Source of the DNA: Microthyrium microscopicum
Taxonomy: Eukaryota > Ascomycota > Dothideomycetes > Microthyriales > Microthyriaceae
DNA: 64,000 bases
Assembly (NCBI GenBank): GCA_010405405.1
Contig: MU004231.1
Span: 489,736-553,735 of the forward strand
Direction of reading: 5' to 3'
Shown: positions 1 through 10,578 of the stretch, one piece after another
Layout: each line of letters starts with the position of its first letter
Numbering within the stretch: the first letter of the stretch is position 1
Program-made: the position numbers and the translations under genes
Notes under the pieces: model-generated
The model's input: the letters and a program-made list of their open reading frames with translations, nothing else
Databases searched by the model: none
Told to the model about the DNA's origin: nothing

Positions 1-763
1 TGGCCAGTTCAACATTAATTCAACCTCTCTTACATCAAATGTATCGTCGCATGCAACCTTGGAATGTACATATCGATTTTGTATTATAGAAATCAGTTCT
101 CTACCCCGATTAGGACGATCCCCATCTTCTTGGCGCCCGGAGACGGAATAGACTTTGATGGCAGCGACTTGACGAGTCGTCAGCGCTTACACGCAGCACT
201 ACCCCCAACGTTCCCTGGCTTCATCACCCAATCACAGCGGCTATCAGCCTCTTTGCGCTCTCCGCTCCCTGTCAAAGGTCGTGGTTCCATGCTGCAGCTC
301 TTTTGATTGGTTCACACAGACTGCTCAGCACGGCAGGTGGCGTTGTGCTTCTGCATTTCATCCTCGTCTCTTTTGGTTGTTGCTTCGGTTGGTTTTGGCT
401 GCTGGGCCAATTCCTGGGTCTTAACTTCGTAAGAAAGATGTGCCACCGCGTCCATCCGGAAATCTCAAAGGCCTGAAGTCTGCTGTCTCTTAAACTCCCC
501 CATTGTATTACACTCTCGGCGCCAACCTTTCCTCCAGCACTACCTCTACTTCGTTTTTGAATACTTATCGTCTTTAAGCTACTCCTTTCCTGCCATTGCT
601 GGACACTCGGTCAGGTCTACTCTCAACAACTTTGCCAACATCCTCGCGCAACCCGAATACCCCGATTTCAAGGCCTGCTGATCTTACATCTGGGATAAAA
701 CTACCTCCTGGCTTGCTGTCCTCTTTTCGACCTGTTACATCTATCTCTTTATACTACTCCAAT
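1..763. other. upstream region of the BIM1-like gene
   Basis: No convincing gene is seen. The last 250 bases are pyrimidine-rich and poor in ATG, as is common for fungal promoters and 5' leaders, and they lead into the start codon at 764. A short open frame near 64-306 shows no recognisable protein features. Confidence 0.5.
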
Positions 764-1619
764 ATGTGGACGACGACACTATTTGCTGCCACGGCGGCGC
801 TCATTGCTCAAACCTCCGCGCATCTCGTTATAACATACCCAGGCTGGAGAGGAGACAACTTGATAAACAACGGAACTCTGCCTGATGGTTCAATACCCCC
901 AGATGGCCTAGGAACATCATGGCAAAATGGTTCATATGCTTTTCCCTATGGAATGCAATGGATGTATCCATGTGCGTACATTCTCTCAAGAAATATTCCA
1001 TCACATCACTAATTTCTTCTAGGTGGTGGCATGCCAACATCTACCAATCGAACCAAATGGCCCGTCACCGGTGGAGCTGTCAGCTTTCAACCAGGCTGGT
1101 TCTCTGGCCATTCGCAAGCTCTCATCTACATCAACTTGGGAATCGGAACAGTCCCTCTCAACATGTCGCTGGTCATGAACCCAGTATTCCAAATCACTGG
1201 ACCAAACAACAACGCATACCCAGGAACCTTCTGCCTACCACAAGTTCCATTACCAGCAAATCTTACCGTCAAAGTGGGCGACAACGCGACCATCCAAGTC
1301 ATTGAGACTGCCCAGCACGGAGCTGCTCTTTATAGCGTAAGCAAATACCCATGACTTTTTTTATATAGCACGAACGATGAGCTAACTATCCTTCTAGTGC
1401 GTCGATATAACATTCGCCGAACCAAAAGACGTCCCTCCAGTCACCAGCGAAAACTGCTTCAACTCAACAACCCAACAAGGCAACGGCGGCCCAATCGGTC
1501 AAAACTTTGTCTACACTGCACCCGGCAGCTCGACATCGTGGGCTTCATCGACAAGTGCCATCAGCTGGACGACATTCCTCACATTGATGTTCGCATCACT
1601 GTTTGCGATATCTTTGTAG
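764..1619 (+). CDS. BIM1-like / X325-family secreted copper protein, GPI-anchored
   Basis: Three exons (764-971, 1023-1336, 1398-1619) give 247 residues. A signal peptide ends at Ala19, so the mature protein would start with His20 (HLVITYPGWRGDNL). An exposed N-terminal His is the copper-brace residue of LPMO-like proteins. The first splice joins the motif YPCGG to the stretch TNRTKWPVTGG, typical of the copper acquisition factor BIM1-like (X325) family. The C-terminus is Ser/Thr-rich and ends in a hydrophobic tail, as expected for a GPI anchor. Known members bind Cu(II) at the cell surface and serve copper uptake (Cryptococcus Bim1) or have unknown roles; they lack LPMO oxidase activity. Both introns are about 51-61 nt with GT..AG ends. 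Whether this copy works in copper import or as a wall protein is inference. Confidence 0.88.
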
Positions 1620-2212
1620 AGATTTCCACTGCAAAGATTTGCCATTTTTCGTTCATTGCATTGTCAAGATATCCCAGCGGCTGACGGTCTGTCATACCAC
1701 ATTTCGCATCATATAATATTTACAACTTATGTACTGGGCTTGATGATTTTTTCTTCTCATCATTCTGGTTGGCGCTGTGGCATTTTTTGGGTCCGGTTGA
1801 GATGAAGGTTTCCTCAATCAAATTTCTTTGTACATAACAAAATGATCTGCGTCTTCTTACGGAGCGACATTTACAAATCAAAAAAATTCAAACAAGTTAA
1901 ATGTGCTAAGTCTGTTGCTATGTGAAATTGTATGCTGAGCTCGTTCGCGTCTGCTCCTGCCCCGCTCTCGAAAGCAAAAGACTTAATAACCTTTCTAGCT
2001 CGTCGAGGCTTACATGTTGGACAATACTTGTCGGAATAGTGTTGCGTATCCATTCAATTCATACATCAACTTGTAGATGAATAAATGGTCAAAGGTTTTT
2101 TTGCCTCCTGCAGCACAAAACACTTTATGGAAAAGGAAGTACCAAGTAGTAGATAACAGTACTACTAGTACTATAAACTCTCTGATACTACTGCTCTACA
2201 CTGCTGGCCATC
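1620..2212. other. intergenic region
   Basis: This is the 3' side of the BIM1-like gene and the promoter of the SRR1-like gene. It holds AT-rich stretches (for example near 1871-1900). No gene or RNA was recognised. Confidence 0.5.
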
Positions 2213-3140
2213 ATGGCCAATACCTCCAACTCTTCCAACTCCACACAAGATCCATGGACAATCGTCTCTCGTCATAAGAAACACACGAAGCAACAACCAA
2301 CCCGCAAAGCCAAGGCCCAAAAACCGCGTCCATCATCAAGCTCACCATCCTCCCTCGACGAAGCAGATATAATCACAATCCTCGACCGCCTCCGCCGAAA
2401 CACCACCACCTGGCTCACCTCCCCCCAACACACACGCCTCTCCGCCATCCTATCATGCACAGCACCGCCCAGTCGCGCCATCATCGCCGGCCTTGGGAAC
2501 CTGGACCCATCCGCACCAAGAGACCATCACCGAGCACTCTGGCAACTCGCGCTCTTTCTTGGCCTTGTAAGGATCTTTCATCCGGACTGGGACCCCCTCA
2601 CAAATCTGTCCACGCAACTGACAAGCCAGCCACCCATATCGTTGACAGCACAAGATCCTGTCTTTACGCCCTTTGACGTCGAAACTCTCTCCCGTGTTGG
2701 TATAACAGTCGACGCAAACGCTATAGAGCACGCGAATGCAAATACGGTGTTATTTGCGCCGTTCGTGGATGCGGTCGTGCTGATGCCACAGATCCTCAAG
2801 GGGCGGGATATGTCTGTATATATTGGAACGGATGTGCATGAGGTTATGGAAAGGATGGAGATGAGCGGGTATGCGGCGCAGTAAGTACTCCAAGCCATTA
2901 ATCGGAGGTTCCAAGTAGATAAGGTGTGACTGTTGGCTAACCTATGGTGTGTATAGAACGGGCATTGAGGAGACGCTTGTGGAGGAATGCGCGGACGTGG
3001 CGAGGGGTTTCTTGAGGGGACGGAGGAAGGTTGATGTGGATTTTGATGGGTTTGGACAGGTGGGGTTCCATGGTTTGAGGATGTTTGTTAAGGGTGAAGA
3101 GGAGGGGACGGCGGGAGAGCAGGAGAAGGAAGCGGATTGA
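2213..3140 (+). CDS. SRR1-like domain protein
   Basis: Two exons (2213-2880 and 2957-3140, intron donor GTAAGT) encode 283 residues. The N-terminus is basic and Ser/Thr-rich. The middle has the pattern of the SRR1-like domain: IIAGLGNLDP, then HRALWQLALFLGL, a DP-containing stretch, and VLFAPFVDAVVLMPQIL followed by VYIGTDVHEVMERM. SRR1 (sensitivity to red light reduced 1) is linked to circadian and light signalling in plants and to haem/clock regulation in animals; the fungal proteins are mostly uncharacterised. The second exon is short and ends in an acidic/basic tail. The family assignment rests on motif resemblance; the function is not known. Confidence 0.75.
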
Positions 3141-3477
3141 TGAGGTTGTGCTGAATTATAGACAGCGAATGCATTTGGCTGTCTATGAACTCTTCATCCA
3201 CGCGCTTCTTTTCTTGGCGAGCAAAAGCCTGGTTGCAATTCGAAGATCGATGTTATCATCCAGCCGTTCAAAATGTCGCATTGAGAGCACACTCCTGACG
3301 CTGTGATCAAGTCAGTGACGACTTGGTGTCGAGAGATGTCAGGAAGCCTACCATGGTGAAACCTCTGCCCAAGCAGTCCTTGTATTAAGTCGCAGCTCAA
3401 CATAGGAGAGCCAACTTTTGAAAGCATCCATTAAAACCCTGCTGATCATCCATGTCATCTTATCATAATTCATCCAT
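3141..3477. other. convergent intergenic region
   Basis: This lies between the 3' ends of the SRR1-like gene (+) and the Trs20 gene (-). It probably holds both terminators. No other feature was recognised. Confidence 0.5.
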
Positions 3478-4084
3478 CTACAAGAACTTCCGTCCCGCAG
3501 CGCCCACCCTGGCGCGAAACACTGGACTATTGACTTCTGCGTCTACTCGGTAGAATGGGTTCATAATCGTCTTGACCCAAGCATCATAGACCTCTAAAAA
3601 GAAGTTCTTGATCGCCTCCTCCGTCGCAGGCGCAGTCGGATTGAAGGACGAAAAGGCAGCGTTTGTGCGCGAAGATGAGGCAGGCGGACGTAGCCCCGTA
3701 GCTATGGGTGGAAGATCAGGTGTGGAGAGAAGGAGGAATTTGATATTGCCGCCAGTGAGGAATGCGGAGATGTGGCTGTTTTGGAAACGATCGATTGTTT
3801 TCAGATACCTGGTGCTTCAGTTAGTCTCTGAGTGTCGTGAGCTGTTAGGCATAACTGGAATAGCTTTTGGAGACCGCTAGAATCCAGAGCGTCACTTACA
3901 TTGAGCCACTTCCCCATTGCAGTTCTTCCAATATATCTAGACTACTATGCACAATGAATGGGTTCATATGCCTAGCTTCGTCCCTGAACCGCGCAACTCC
4001 ATCACCGCCCTGCTTCGAAGTGCCAAACTCATGGACGAATAGAGGATTATCTTTCGTTCCTATTATCGCAAAGTAAAAGGACAT
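3478..4084 (-). CDS. TRS20: TRAPP complex subunit Sedlin/Trs20 (TRAPPC2)
   Basis: Two exons on the minus strand (4084-3900 and 3808-3478; intron donor GTAAGT, 91 nt) give 171 residues. The start MSFYFAIIGTKDNPLF is the canonical Sedlin N-terminus; an in-frame ATG four codons upstream (4096) is possible but does not match the family. The conserved blocks FGTSKQGGDG, FIVHSSLDILEELQW, FLTGGNIKFLLL and the C-terminal MNPFYRV region are all present, and the length matches the family. Trs20 is a small longin-fold subunit of the TRAPP tethering complexes. It acts in ER-Golgi and autophagy trafficking and joins the TRAPPIII subunit Trs85 to the core. It is probably transcribed divergently from the mL60 gene, 188 bases away. 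Confidence 0.93.
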
Positions 4085-4272
4085 TGTGTCGCCCAATTAC
4101 GCACAAGCTCACTGAAGAAGATATATGAAGATGCGGCGTTTGGGTCCAGCTCCGAGTTGGCAGAGAGTAGTCTGATATTGCCAAGACATGGCGATGGCAC
4201 GGGCCATGCGTCTTTCAACTTCCATTCCATTTTCTTGGATGGAAGGTCAGTTCGAACAACTCACAGCACATC

Positions 4273-4711
4273 ATGTTCGGCCTCTTCAAACCTACATCGC
4301 CGCTACTCGGTGGTCTTCTATGGTACGTGATATACTCCGTCATAAGCCATTGGCTCATCTCTAACGTCTATACAGGAAGAATCCATGGCGCATATCCAGC
4401 AATCGCAAACTCCGGCAACGAGCTCGACTACGGCGCGTAGACAAGATTGTAGCCATTGTCGATAGAGCGCTAGCACGAGTAGGACATGATATGAAATCAC
4501 TGGATCGGTGGAAGGCTGAGATGCCAACTGAGGCGGAGATGTTGCCGCGCGACAAATACACCATGTTTGACAAGAAAGAGAAGACATACCGAAAAGGAGT
4601 ACACAGTCAGTTTTATCTCAACGATCCGTGTGATGAAGTCATGCTAATGATGGTTTAGAGCTACCGAAGTGGACAAGAGTCAGTCAGCGATTAAATCCTC
4701 CCGGTTTCTAG
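4273..4711 (+). CDS. MRPL31: mitochondrial large-subunit ribosomal protein mL60 (MRPL31)
   Basis: Three exons (4273-4322, 4376-4605, 4659-4711) encode 110 residues. The N-terminus MFGLFKPTSPLLGGLLWKNP, the central DRWKAEMPTEAEMLP block and the end LPKWTRVSQRLNPPGF match the fungal 54S protein L31/mL60, and the length is usual for the family. The first exon holds only 17 codons, so ORF callers easily miss the gene. The protein is a fungus-specific part of the mitochondrial large ribosomal subunit. The gene lies head-to-head with Trs20 and converges on the coiled-coil gene that ends at 4955. Confidence 0.93.
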
Positions 4712-4954
4712 ATCACGTCGCTATATGTAATGATACCCTCGGAAAGGCTCGAATTGTACAAATAAATATCTTCATTCAGAAACGCATTGCTACATATACA
4801 TAAAACATGGGTATTCGTTTCAAACATCTCAAACGCCTTGCCCGTGTGCATGATGAGACATGCCAAAAATACAATAAGTGTGCTTTGCATGGTGGTCCCC
4901 GTCATCTACTGGACCATTCTCCAATGACCTGGAACTGTTCTGGGAGGGTGACAA

Positions 4955-7900
4955 TCACGTCGGGATATCGAGTTCGATTCCCATTTGATCTCGAGTCCAC
5001 GATTTGATAGACGCCATTGATCGTGTGATGCCGTTATCATTGACAGGCCCACCATAACCAAAAGCTCCGTGGCCCGGCGAAGTCAACCAGCGGGTAAAGC
5101 AGCAGAGAACGAACAGCCAAGGTAGGATTCGCAGAAACAGTAATCCCAAGACTCGTTTGCCGCAGCGCTGGCCTTGTAATAGGGTCGCCAGAATTGAGGT
5201 GAGCAGAATTTCTTCTTGTGTTTTGCTTGTGCTGTGATTGCAAGGCTCTTGATCTGGTGAGTTGACGTATACTATCGCAACTGCACCATGGTTTGGGCCA
5301 TTGAGTCCCGTCGTTTTGCCGTGGGGTTTACGCAAGCGTGTGTGACCTTTGCGATCAACTTCCACAATAGTCTCTCCTGGCTCAGAGCTGATGATGCTTT
5401 CATCGACACTTGAGACTTCGCTGCTTGGAGCTTCACTACTTGGCGCCTTGACACTAGGAGTTTGAGCACCAGAAGCTTCATCGCCTGCAGCTTCTGCACC
5501 ACGAGCTTCATTGTTTGTAGCTTCAGCACCGGGATCTTCGTTGCCTGCTGGTGCAGCATCGAGAGCTTCATTGCCCGTAGCTTCAGCATCATGTACTCCA
5601 TTCCCTGCGTCTTCAGTACCAATATCTCCATTGCTTGCAGCTTCCTCAGTCGGAGATGCTGACTTGGAAGAAAGTGATTTTGCGCGATGCCCTTGCAGCT
5701 GCCCAGGCTCGCTAGATGATGACCCATCACTCGAAGGGGAGCCCATAAGGTCATCAACACTAACCACAAACGGCGAGTATGAAGATTTATTGCCTGCAGC
5801 TCCCTCAGTAGAATGTGTTGGATTGCAAGCAGGTGAATTGGCGCGATGTTCTTGCAGCTGTCCAGGCTCGCTAGAAGATGACCGATCATTCGAATCGACA
5901 CGTAGAATGTCATCGTCACTGCTACCTTGTAGGTCCAACGAAGAGTTTAAGGTATGCTGAGGAGCTCCGATGACCGTTGTGAATTGCTCTTGATCTTTCA
6001 GCTGAGGCGATGTGGTCGATTCTGGTTGAAACGAGCGATTGTTCGAGTGATCTGCGTCGGCAGTATGCAAATCCAGAGCCTTCGTTTCTTGAATCACTTC
6101 CAAGTCTGGTGAGCTGGAGAGATGTCGTTCATGGTGATCGCTTGATCTCGACTCGGGTCTAGTAGCGCTTGTCTCTTCCGTTTCTTGTTTGGAACCATGA
6201 GCCTGAATGCCTTTGTCAACGGGGGACGGCGTGAAGCGGCTTTTGGCCCCTCCGGAATTACCCTGGGAACTGCTGGCAGAGCTATCGGGTCTACTATTGC
6301 CAAAACTGCTGTTGGCACTGGCACGGGCGCTAGAAGAACTGTCGCTGGAATGATGATGAGCCGGAGGTTGAAAGTGAACTATTCTAGATGGAGCAGTGCT
6401 AGGACGCTGTTTGTAGAGAATGCTGAGACGTTCTTCATGGCGGGCATTCTCATGATCTTTAGGAAGGGTGCTTTGGCTACTATCCTGGGGACGACTAGCG
6501 CTTTGATTGTGATAACCTGGCACAACACGTTGAGGTTTGTAATCCGGCGGCGAGCTCGGAGGACTTGGGCTTGGAGTTACGCTTGGAGTTGTGCTTGGAC
6601 TTGGCAGATATCCGGATTTGACCTCTGGCAGTTTGAAACCTTGGCCTGGGTGGCCAGAGCTACGGGAATGTGAGCCAGCCTGAAGAGAAACATGACTCGG
6701 AGCAAGCCAGTTGGTCTCCATTAGTTCAGAATCGGGGAGAGGGATAAGTTCTGCCTCGATTCTCGGTGGGCTATCATTTCGGATTGCATCTGGCGGTTGG
6801 GGAATCTCCTCGTCAGGAGTTTTGGCTTGCTTGGGTCCATATTTAGTCTCTGGCTGGGCTCGATCATGTTCAGGTTTCGGTTCATCCAGGGGTTCAATCT
6901 CGTCGTCATCCTGAGGGTCATCGTCTTCCTTCATGGCAGCCAGCTCATCCTCAAGAGACATTGAAGAGGTGTTCAGACCCGACTCCTCAGTGCTCTTGAG
7001 TTTAGCGATTTCCTCTTCGCGAATGTATATCTGCTCCTCCAGCCGATCGATTGTGCGCTCGCAGTTTCTAATAAGGCTGTGTAAGCCTTCAACCTCCTCC
7101 TTAGCCTCCTTCTCGGATGTTTCGTAGAGGTATATTCGGTTCTGGAGGATCTGAACCTCATCTTCATGGTCATCTTTAGCCTGCAACTCTGCTTCCAAAT
7201 CCTTCTGAATGGAGTCTTTTTGTCTAGAAGTCTCTTCTTCGTTGGCCACGGCTCTCCTTGCTTCCTCTTTCAGTCGCTCCTCTTTGGCTGCGTGAATACG
7301 AGCATATTTCTCAGAATCCTTGCTCAGTTCTCTCATCTCAACGAGATAACCGGTTTCATTCTCTTTGAGCTGCTGTATCAGATGTTCGTCTCTCAGTAAA
7401 CGCTGCGCCTTCTCTTTCACTTCGTCTTGCAGTTCTTCGACACGTCTCTCTGCTTCGGCTCGTTGCTCTTCAGCATATTCGAGTTGTTCAAGCAAGCCTT
7501 GGTTTTCTCTCTGCAGCGAAATGAGCTCTAGTCTGAGGTTTTCGGATGTTGTGACATGCTCGTCTTCCAGATTACGGATACGCTTAGTGATGTCCACATC
7601 ATTCGCTATTGGCATGGCTTCGGATGATTGCGAGCAATTCAATTCTTCTTCGCGTTCGTTCTGCAGTTCACTCACTTCGTCCATTAGTTCGTCTAGCTGT
7701 GTTTGGAGATCGTTGGACTGTTTCTGGAGAGTGCTCTCGTTTTCCTGCCAGTCTTGCTCTTTCTTCTGCCACCCGCGCTCTGTTTTCTGCAAGTCTTGAA
7801 CTTTAAGCTCCAACTCTTGGATTTTGCGACCCCAGTCCTCTCCTTTTTCAATCCACTTCAAATTTATGGCATCGAATGCTTCTTTATTTCTCTTCCGATT

Positions 7901-8941
7901 GTCCTCTTGGTCTTTCAACCTCTGGTTCAATGCCTTCTCTTCGCGATCCCAATCTTGGGTTTTAGACCGGAACTTCGTTTCTAGCTTTTGATGAGCTTGC
8001 GACGACCTTTCCACAGCGAAGCGCAATTGATTACACTGGTTTATCTTTTCATCCAAAGCCGAGCAAAGATGATCTCTAACGAGATGCTTAATGTCGACTA
8101 ATCTGCTCCGTGCTTCTTCGCAAGTCGGGGACAGGGATGAGTCTGCTGAATCGATTTTATCAATGTCGGAAATTGAATTGTCGAGCTGCTGGCCAATATA
8201 ATTGAAATGAGCATTACTGTGGGCAATCGATAGCACTGGTGCCTGACGTTTGCTTGCTGGAGACCCGTTGGGGCTAGTTGACGATCGATTGGTGTCTCTG
8301 GCTGGGTTTCGGGTGGTTGAGTCGTGATGTAAAGGCGGAGGTGTTGGATAATTCACCAATTGGATGGATTCATCGAGTGAGGAGGTCTGAGGAAGTCTCG
8401 CTTGACCTGTTCCTGAAAGGGTAGGCACGCTCGAACCGTCGTCTGGAATAGAAGGCACGTTTGGTGGGGTAGCGTTTGCATCTCTTCCTTCTCGTCTTAA
8501 AGAGTTTGGTTGTAATGTTTCATCCATCTGTCTCTCCTGCAGCTCCATGTTTCTTGCACCTACATTGCTTGGGTTCGCAGTGGACCCAAATGGATCCTCC
8601 AACCCTTGTTCGCCACTTTGTGAATAACGAAGGTCGTTCATCAACGATGTGATTGGTGTTTCCCTCGATCCTCTCGGTGATATTGGAGATACAGTATGTT
8701 GCGCAATACTGGCGGTTGCGCTGGTGTCAATGTTAGGTAGCCGATGTATGCCTAGTCCAAATGACAATGCCTGCTTTCGGCTGTTTGGAAGTGGTTTGAA
8801 CCCATCAGAAGAGTTGCTTTCGTTATTCTGCTCGGGGGATTGGAAGGTTGACGGAGGAGATTCATATTCTTTGTCGCTGCCATAACTTGTCGAGTTTGTG
8901 CCTGTCGGACTCACTGGTGGGCTTCCTACAGGTGTCTCCAT
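4955..8941 (-). CDS. large coiled-coil protein with C-terminal membrane anchor
   Basis: One uninterrupted frame of 1328 codons from the first ATG (8941, METPVGSPPVSPTG). The open frame continues ten codons upstream to a GTG, which is not a likely start. Residues 1-280 are low-complexity and Ser/Pro-rich. Residues 280-655 form a long heptad-rich coiled coil with unusual regularly spaced Trp (DWGRK, GWQKKEQDWQ). A long disordered Ser/Pro/Gln-rich region follows, with a duplicated SSSSEPGQLQ segment and a run of about ten-residue repeats (GNEALDAAPA, NNEARGAEAA type). Near residues 1255-1275 a single hydrophobic segment (LGLLFLRILPWLFVLCCF) precedes about 50 residues ending in ELDIPT. The layout recalls nuclear-envelope or spindle-pole-body anchored coiled coils, but I recognise no defined family; that role is inference. 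Confidence 0.8.
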   Translation of the reverse strand: METPVGSPPVSPTGTNSTSYGSDKEYESPPSTFQSPEQNNESNSSDGFKPLPNSRKQALSFGLGIHRLPNIDTSATASIAQHTVSPISPRGSRETPITSLMNDLRYSQSGEQGLEDPFGSTANPSNVGARNMELQERQMDETLQPNSLRREGRDANATPPNVPSIPDDGSSVPTLSGTGQARLPQTSSLDESIQLVNYPTPPPLHHDSTTRNPARDTNRSSTSPNGSPASKRQAPVLSIAHSNAHFNYIGQQLDNSISDIDKIDSADSSLSPTCEEARSRLVDIKHLVRDHLCSALDEKINQCNQLRFAVERSSQAHQKLETKFRSKTQDWDREEKALNQRLKDQEDNRKRNKEAFDAINLKWIEKGEDWGRKIQELELKVQDLQKTERGWQKKEQDWQENESTLQKQSNDLQTQLDELMDEVSELQNEREEELNCSQSSEAMPIANDVDITKRIRNLEDEHVTTSENLRLELISLQRENQGLLEQLEYAEEQRAEAERRVEELQDEVKEKAQRLLRDEHLIQQLKENETGYLVEMRELSKDSEKYARIHAAKEERLKEEARRAVANEEETSRQKDSIQKDLEAELQAKDDHEDEVQILQNRIYLYETSEKEAKEEVEGLHSLIRNCERTIDRLEEQIYIREEEIAKLKSTEESGLNTSSMSLEDELAAMKEDDDPQDDDEIEPLDEPKPEHDRAQPETKYGPKQAKTPDEEIPQPPDAIRNDSPPRIEAELIPLPDSELMETNWLAPSHVSLQAGSHSRSSGHPGQGFKLPEVKSGYLPSPSTTPSVTPSPSPPSSPPDYKPQRVVPGYHNQSASRPQDSSQSTLPKDHENARHEERLSILYKQRPSTAPSRIVHFQPPAHHHSSDSSSSARASANSSFGNSRPDSSASSSQGNSGGAKSRFTPSPVDKGIQAHGSKQETEETSATRPESRSSDHHERHLSSSPDLEVIQETKALDLHTADADHSNNRSFQPESTTSPQLKDQEQFTTVIGAPQHTLNSSLDLQGSSDDDILRVDSNDRSSSSEPGQLQEHRANSPACNPTHSTEGAAGNKSSYSPFVVSVDDLMGSPSSDGSSSSEPGQLQGHRAKSLSSKSASPTEEAASNGDIGTEDAGNGVHDAEATGNEALDAAPAGNEDPGAEATNNEARGAEAAGDEASGAQTPSVKAPSSEAPSSEVSSVDESIISSEPGETIVEVDRKGHTRLRKPHGKTTGLNGPNHGAVAIVYVNSPDQEPCNHSTSKTQEEILLTSILATLLQGQRCGKRVLGLLFLRILPWLFVLCCFTRWLTSPGHGAFGYGGPVNDNGITRSMASIKSWTRDQMGIELDIPT
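5470..5660 (-). repeat. 30-bp minisatellite inside the coiled-coil gene
   Basis: Imperfect 30-bp units encode ten-residue repeats of the type GNEA.DAEA., about six to seven copies. The unit keeps the reading frame, so copy number could vary without breaking the gene. Confidence 0.7.
5630..5915 (-). repeat. two diverged ~125-bp copies inside the coiled-coil gene
   Basis: Positions about 5630-5755 and 5790-5915 share the order of a Cys/Leu-poor acidic stretch, SSSSEPGQLQ and HRA(N/K)S. This points to an internal, in-frame duplication within the disordered region. Confidence 0.6.
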
Positions 8942-10240
8942 TGCTTGGTCCTTTCTTGTGCCTTTCGTCACAATGGATCAAATTCCTCTTGTATATTTTA
9001 AAACTGAGCCTTGGGAGTCTTGAAAGGCGGTGTATCGGTCCATCCAGTCGGCAGATTGTTGAACTGTTAGACTATGTAATCGTTATTCCGGAAACGAATA
9101 TCATCAGTGGCGCTCGAGTCCATTGCATTCCTGAATCCGGACCATCTTGGTAAAGAACAAAGAAATGGACAATGGCACAAAGAAATTGGCAAATTAGATA
9201 TGTCTGTCCTCGAGGTTGCAACGCTGCAATGAGTCGAGTAAGTCCAAGCTGAAACTCAGGCCTGCAACATTCGCCTAGCCAGTCAATGTAACGAGCATAA
9301 CAGAAGGCAAGAGATAGTTCACAGAATAAAGTAGTTAAATGTGTAACATGAAAATTGCTGCAGGGGATGTAGCGTTCGCAGGAAGATCAAGCCAGATCCC
9401 GTTCATCGTGCAGATTGCACTATGCGCATTCCGCCACCCAAAAGATTCCCAGCCTCAGGGTCCAACCTCCTTTGTCCGCTCCATTCAATTCCCTTATTTC
9501 CGTACTGAACAAATACCTTGAAAACAGGTTCATTTTTCTGACTCTGGGACAAAGAACATCGCGAAAACCAGGCCAGTGCAGATAATGCGAATAACAGAAT
9601 ATGAGGAAGCCCGTTGATTATCTATGCTTGAGAAGTTGAGATTACGCTAGGCAGATGTGGCGTTAAAAATCTAATCAGATAAGATTGCCGCTCTATCACC
9701 ACGCGTCGCGCGGCTCCGACCTGGAACTCCCAACTTCAACTTCAACCTCAGAGGATCTCAAAATATCACTCAGAACTCATAGAGGCAACCTGGGTAAATT
9801 GGGGCTTTTCTTTCATCTCACTTTACAGGGAGGTATTGCTACCAATATCATTAGCACAAAAACTTCTAGGCAATATGACGAGCCGAAGAAAGCTCCAGCA
9901 GGAATATCGCGCCCTCGAACAGGAAACCTTTGAGGACTGGATAAAATAATGGAATTATACTACATGAGAAAAAAGTCTCTTCCAATCCTTGGTGACCGTT
10001 CGATTTACCGGAAACCCAGGAACAAATAGCTACTGAGATATCTGGCCTCGGAACATGAGATTAGGACTGCGTCGATAGCAAAAAAACTACAACAGGAAAG
10101 CAGTCTCCCCGGGTACTGTGTTCAGCTACATTAGGGGTTAATAGCAGAAGCTATTACTATCCCGCCTACTAGATTCTCCTGTTGGTCGCGGGTTGCCCCT
10201 TGAAGTAGAAAACAAACTGGCAAGCAGTTGGTTATTTTTC
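8942..10240. other. long intergenic region
   Basis: This is the promoter side of the coiled-coil gene followed by about 1 kb without a supportable gene. Short open stretches (for example 9685-9933) have no recognisable domain. An old transposon remnant near 9870-10180 is possible but could not be shown. Confidence 0.4.
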
Positions 10241-10301
10241 GTCCCAGACGCGACTCGAACATGAACACTCCTTGCCTCCAGTTAAATTAACGCCATGGGC
10301 C
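10241..10301 (-). tRNA. degenerate tRNA-like sequence (relic)
   Basis: On the minus strand a box-B-like GTTCGAGTC sits 12 bases before GGGAC. The opposite end, GGCCCA, can pair with TGGGAC with one mismatch, as in an acceptor stem. Box A is weak, the T-stem pairs poorly and the whole is shorter than a functional tRNA. This may be a tRNA pseudogene or the head of a SINE. Low certainty. Confidence 0.25.
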
Positions 10302-10578
10302 GACGCAGGAGTCAGAGTACGCTCAAATTCTACGACATGAATTGGACTTATCCAAGCAAAATTCTTGGTTTTGTACATATACTACTGGATTAATTCCTCC
10401 ACTCAGCCTCAATTGAGTTTATTCCCACCGCGCTCTCAAAATTATCAACCATTTCTGGTCAACTATGAATTCTGCGGTATATTATCAACAGAATGATGCC
10501 ATTTCCGGTTCAGTCTCTGAGGCGACGTGTTTGCTCAACCGATTGCTATCGACACTTTTTCTGTACGGCCGAAAGAAA

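Noticed and set aside
9685-10200. Possible transposase fragments
   Set aside because: A few helix-turn-helix-like residues were glimpsed, but no catalytic motif, terminal repeat or consistent frame could be shown.
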